A stretch of 7,798 nt of DNA from Pseudomonadota bacterium (GTDB lineage Bacteria > Pseudomonadota > Gammaproteobacteria > Burkholderiales > Burkholderiaceae_B). Each line of letters begins with the position of its first letter. Position 1 is the first letter of the stretch. Below the pieces are notes generated by a model. The model saw only the letters and a list, made by a program, of their open reading frames with translations, ran no database searches and was not told the origin of the DNA. The stretch is taken from positions 1 through 7,798 of the forward strand of contig JAJYRX010000067.1 of assembly GCA_021793875.1 (NCBI GenBank), read 5' to 3'. Below are positions 5,784 to 7,798 of this stretch, one piece after another. The position numbers were made by a program, and so were the translations under genes.

Positions 5784-7395
5784 CAATAAATCTGTGCAAG
5801 CTGGCCGTGTCTCAAATAGAAATGAGCATGACAGGCTTAACCAACTTGCTAAAACCATAAAGGTTCCGTTGTTTATAGCAGGGGTGTTGCCTGTGGTATC
5901 AGGGTCTCTTTTGCTTTTGCAGGCCTGGCTTCTAGCTAACATTTTGCAATTAGCTATTGTTGATGGAATAGAGCGAGCGCAGTTGTGGCCAAAGGTTTTA
6001 ATAATTGCAGCAATAATTATTGCTCGTGCACTAATTACAGCTATTTCTGAGTACGTATCCCAGCACTCTGTTCGGCACATGTTGGGTTCGCTACGAGAGC
6101 AACTATTCCTAAAAATGCTCGATAACGGACCAATGTGGTCCAGGCAAATAAGGTCAGGTGAACTTGCTTACATAATAAGCCATCAGGTGGAAGCATTAGA
6201 GGGCTTTTTTGCACGTTATATTCCTAGCATTTTTTCGGCAACTATAGTTCCACTAATGTTTGCCATAGCGTTGCTGCCTGTTGATATTATCGCCGGAGCC
6301 TTGTTGATAGTCACCTTGCCTCTAATTCCTTTGTTCATGGCATTAGTTGGTTGGGGGGCAGAGGCGGCGAGCAGGAGACATCAAGGCGCACTGGTCCACT
6401 TGTCAGGCTTCTTTGTTGATCGTGTACGTGGACTGCTTACACTCAAACTCTATGGTCAAGCTCAGGCACAGGCAGATGCCGTTGGTAAGGCTGCTAATGA
6501 ACTTTATGTACGAACTATGGCAGTAATGCGTTTGGCATTTCTATCATCTGCTGTGCTAGAGTTTTTTGCAGCCCTTGGTGTTGCTGGAATGGCGGTTTAT
6601 ATTGGGCTTAGTTACCTGGGAATGCTAGATATAAAAAGTAGTCCTTTCTCTTTGCAGACAGGGTTGTTTTGCCTTTTAATGGCTCCCGAAGCTTATATTC
6701 CTCTAAGGCAAATGGCTGCCAACTACCATGATAGGGGCGCAGCAAGAGCGGCTATCAGTGAAATTCATAATTTTTTCGATAACCCATGTTCTTTAACAAG
6801 CATTGGCAACCAACAGCCTATTAATAGTATTAACATAGAGTCAGGTAAAAGCTATGCGTTAGTAGGTCCCAGTGGCAGTGGTAAAACTACCATATTAGAA
6901 CAGTTGGCTGGTTTAAGGCCATGTGTTTCAAATGTGACTATACAAGGGGTACCCCTATTTAAATGGCTTGATTTAGATGGCCATAAAAAAACTGTGCTTA
7001 TAGGGCAAAGGCCATATCTTTTTGCCGGTACATTGGCAGAAAACATAAGAATGGGCCGCAAGTTTGCTACTGACGCTGATGTGCTATCAGCAGCAAAAGC
7101 TGCTGGCGTATGGTCTTTTGCTAAGCATCGTCCAGGAGGACTAGAGTCTCGTGTCGGGCATCATGGCAGCGGCCTATCTGGCGGGCAGAAGCAGCGCGTA
7201 TCGCTGGCCAGGCTGTTTCTTACCGATCCCGATCTTATACTTCTAGATGAGCCCACTGCGCATTTGGATAAAAATACGATAAAAAATATTCTTCCAGCAG
7301 TGTTTGAGTTTGCACAAGGAAAATCAATGATGATAGCAACTCATGATCACCTTGTTGCATCTATGTGTGATCACACACTTAAGTTGGACTTATAA
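5761..7395 (+). CDS. cydD: CydDC transporter subunit CydD (ABC exporter-type, cytochrome bd assembly)
   Basis: This 544-residue protein fuses a six-helix membrane domain (helices about 36-64, 78-98, 153-174, 176-197, 258-284 and 300-317) to an ATPase domain. CydD-typical blocks are LPLIPLFMALVGWGAEAASR (186-205), MRLAFLSSAVLEFFAALGVA (256-275) and LMAPEAYIPLR (306-316). ATPase motifs are Walker A GPSGSGKTT (369-377), Q-loop Gln416, LSGGQKQR (472-479), Walker B LILLDEP with Asp496/Glu497, and His528. With CydC it is required for cytochrome bd assembly; thiol export and haem transport have both been proposed. The protein is about 44 residues shorter than E. coli CydD (588): the first ATPase strands with the A-loop aromatic, and the tail after His528, are largely missing. 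The ATG at 5761 immediately follows an in-frame TGA, overlaps cydX by 23 nt and has no clear ribosome site. A GTG at 5794 is an alternative but is no better supported. Confidence 0.95.
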   Translation: MLHKSITSNKSVQAGRVSNRNEHDRLNQLAKTIKVPLFIAGVLPVVSGSLLLLQAWLLANILQLAIVDGIERAQLWPKVLIIAAIIIARALITAISEYVSQHSVRHMLGSLREQLFLKMLDNGPMWSRQIRSGELAYIISHQVEALEGFFARYIPSIFSATIVPLMFAIALLPVDIIAGALLIVTLPLIPLFMALVGWGAEAASRRHQGALVHLSGFFVDRVRGLLTLKLYGQAQAQADAVGKAANELYVRTMAVMRLAFLSSAVLEFFAALGVAGMAVYIGLSYLGMLDIKSSPFSLQTGLFCLLMAPEAYIPLRQMAANYHDRGAARAAISEIHNFFDNPCSLTSIGNQQPINSINIESGKSYALVGPSGSGKTTILEQLAGLRPCVSNVTIQGVPLFKWLDLDGHKKTVLIGQRPYLFAGTLAENIRMGRKFATDADVLSAAKAAGVWSFAKHRPGGLESRVGHHGSGLSGGQKQRVSLARLFLTDPDLILLDEPTAHLDKNTIKNILPAVFEFAQGKSMMIATHDHLVASMCDHTLKLDL

Positions 7396-7400
7396 ACGTT

Positions 7401-7446
7401 ATGAAGCAAGCAGTAGCTCCTTCGGCGTTAAAATTTCTTGCTTCGT
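7401..7446 (+). repeat. Inverted repeat enclosing the cydC start codon
   Basis: GAAGCAAG (7403-7410) and CTTGCTTC (7437-7444) are exact reverse complements separated by 26 nt. In RNA the stem extends by one G-U and one A-U pair to ten pairs that include the AUG at 7401-7403. Eight-base repeats at this spacing occur by chance a few times in a window this long, so only the placement on the start codon is notable. Confidence 0.5.
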
Positions 7447-7798
7447 CTATATGGCATAGGCGTAATGCTTTTATTGTTGCCTTTTTATTGGCGTTGCTAA
7501 CCAGTATTGCAGGAATTGCACTTTTAGGAGTATCGGGCTGGTTTATTGTGTCTGCTGCGTTAGCTGGAACATCTGGAGCATTTCAGGTGTTTGTGCCATC
7601 AGCCCTTGTACGAGGTTTTTCTTTTATACGAATAGCTAGTCGTTATGCGGAGCGTGTTAAGGGGCATGCTGCTACCTTGCGTATACAGGCCGATCTCAGA
7701 GTGTCAATATTTAATAGTCTTATTCCCAGGATACCTGACGCAACAAAAGGTGTAAGAGCAGGGGAGTTTGCCTCGGCTTTAGTAAACGATATAAATGC
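7401..7798 (+). CDS. cydC: CydDC transporter subunit CydC, N-terminal part (partial)
   Basis: The first 132 codons are open to the window edge. The N-terminus carries a first membrane helix (about 22-43) and LLGVSGWFIVSAALAG (41-56), closely matching the E. coli CydC 'LLTLSGWFLSASAVAG' block, then PSALVRGFSFIRIASRYAER (66-85) and GHAATLRIQADLR (88-100). His89 aligns with E. coli CydC His85, which I recall as a haem-contacting residue in the CydDC cryo-EM work. It pairs with CydD as a heterodimeric ABC transporter for cytochrome bd maturation. The ATG starts 5 nt after the cydD stop, with no strong ribosome site and with the start codon inside a potential stem (7401-7446). The ATPase domain lies beyond the window. 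Confidence 0.94.
   Translation, partial: MKQAVAPSALKFLASSIWHRRNAFIVAFLLALLTSIAGIALLGVSGWFIVSAALAGTSGAFQVFVPSALVRGFSFIRIASRYAERVKGHAATLRIQADLRVSIFNSLIPRIPDATKGVRAGEFASALVNDIN

Noticed and set aside
6945..6956. Palindrome AGGGGTACCCCT inside cydD
   Set aside because: A 12-bp zero-loop palindrome in coding sequence with no flanking structure; it cannot form a normal hairpin loop, and one such site is plausible by chance.
1..7798. CRISPR array, tRNA/rRNA gene, insertion sequence or other mobile element
   Set aside because: No regularly spaced repeats, structured RNA gene signatures, terminal inverted repeats or transposase motifs are visible; coding density is nearly complete.

Overview
The window is gene-dense, AT-rich (G+C near 40% by eye) proteobacterial DNA, with every gene on the + strand. 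Two functional blocks sit head to tail. The organism is probably a beta- or gammaproteobacterium: there is a CydX subunit, a long-Q-loop CydA, a candidate FNR/ANR box, and clear E. coli-like protein motifs. ATA (Ile), CTA (Leu) and AGG (Arg) codons are frequent in all genes. This looks like a uniformly AT-biased genome rather than recent transfer of one block. I cannot name the genus; parts of CydA recall AT-rich Alcaligenaceae, but that is only an impression.

Block 1 (1-2862) is a ferric-siderophore ABC importer of the FatBDCE/CeuBCDE/YclNOPQ/VctPDGC type. It holds the 3' end of the periplasmic binding-protein gene, two FecCD-family permease genes and the ATPase gene. All junctions overlap (4, 17 and 17 nt), so it is one translationally coupled operon. 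The gene order, binding protein first, is that of Vibrio vctPDGC.

The 84-nt gap (2863-2946) has no convincing terminator. A near-consensus FNR/ANR box (2859-2872) overlaps the ATPase stop codon, and a strong Shine-Dalgarno sequence partly enclosed in a small dyad precedes cydA.

Block 2 (2947-7798, running off the right edge) is cydA-cydB-cydX-cydD-cydC. It encodes the cytochrome bd quinol oxidase subunits, including a 41-residue CydX that is easy to overlook, and the CydDC ABC transporter needed to assemble the oxidase's haems. cydD has an unusually compact nucleotide-binding domain, and the cydC start codon lies in a potential hairpin. Together the window couples iron acquisition to a high-affinity, haem-rich, low-oxygen oxidase. 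I see no wholly unknown system here. The points of interest are regulatory and structural details around these known genes.
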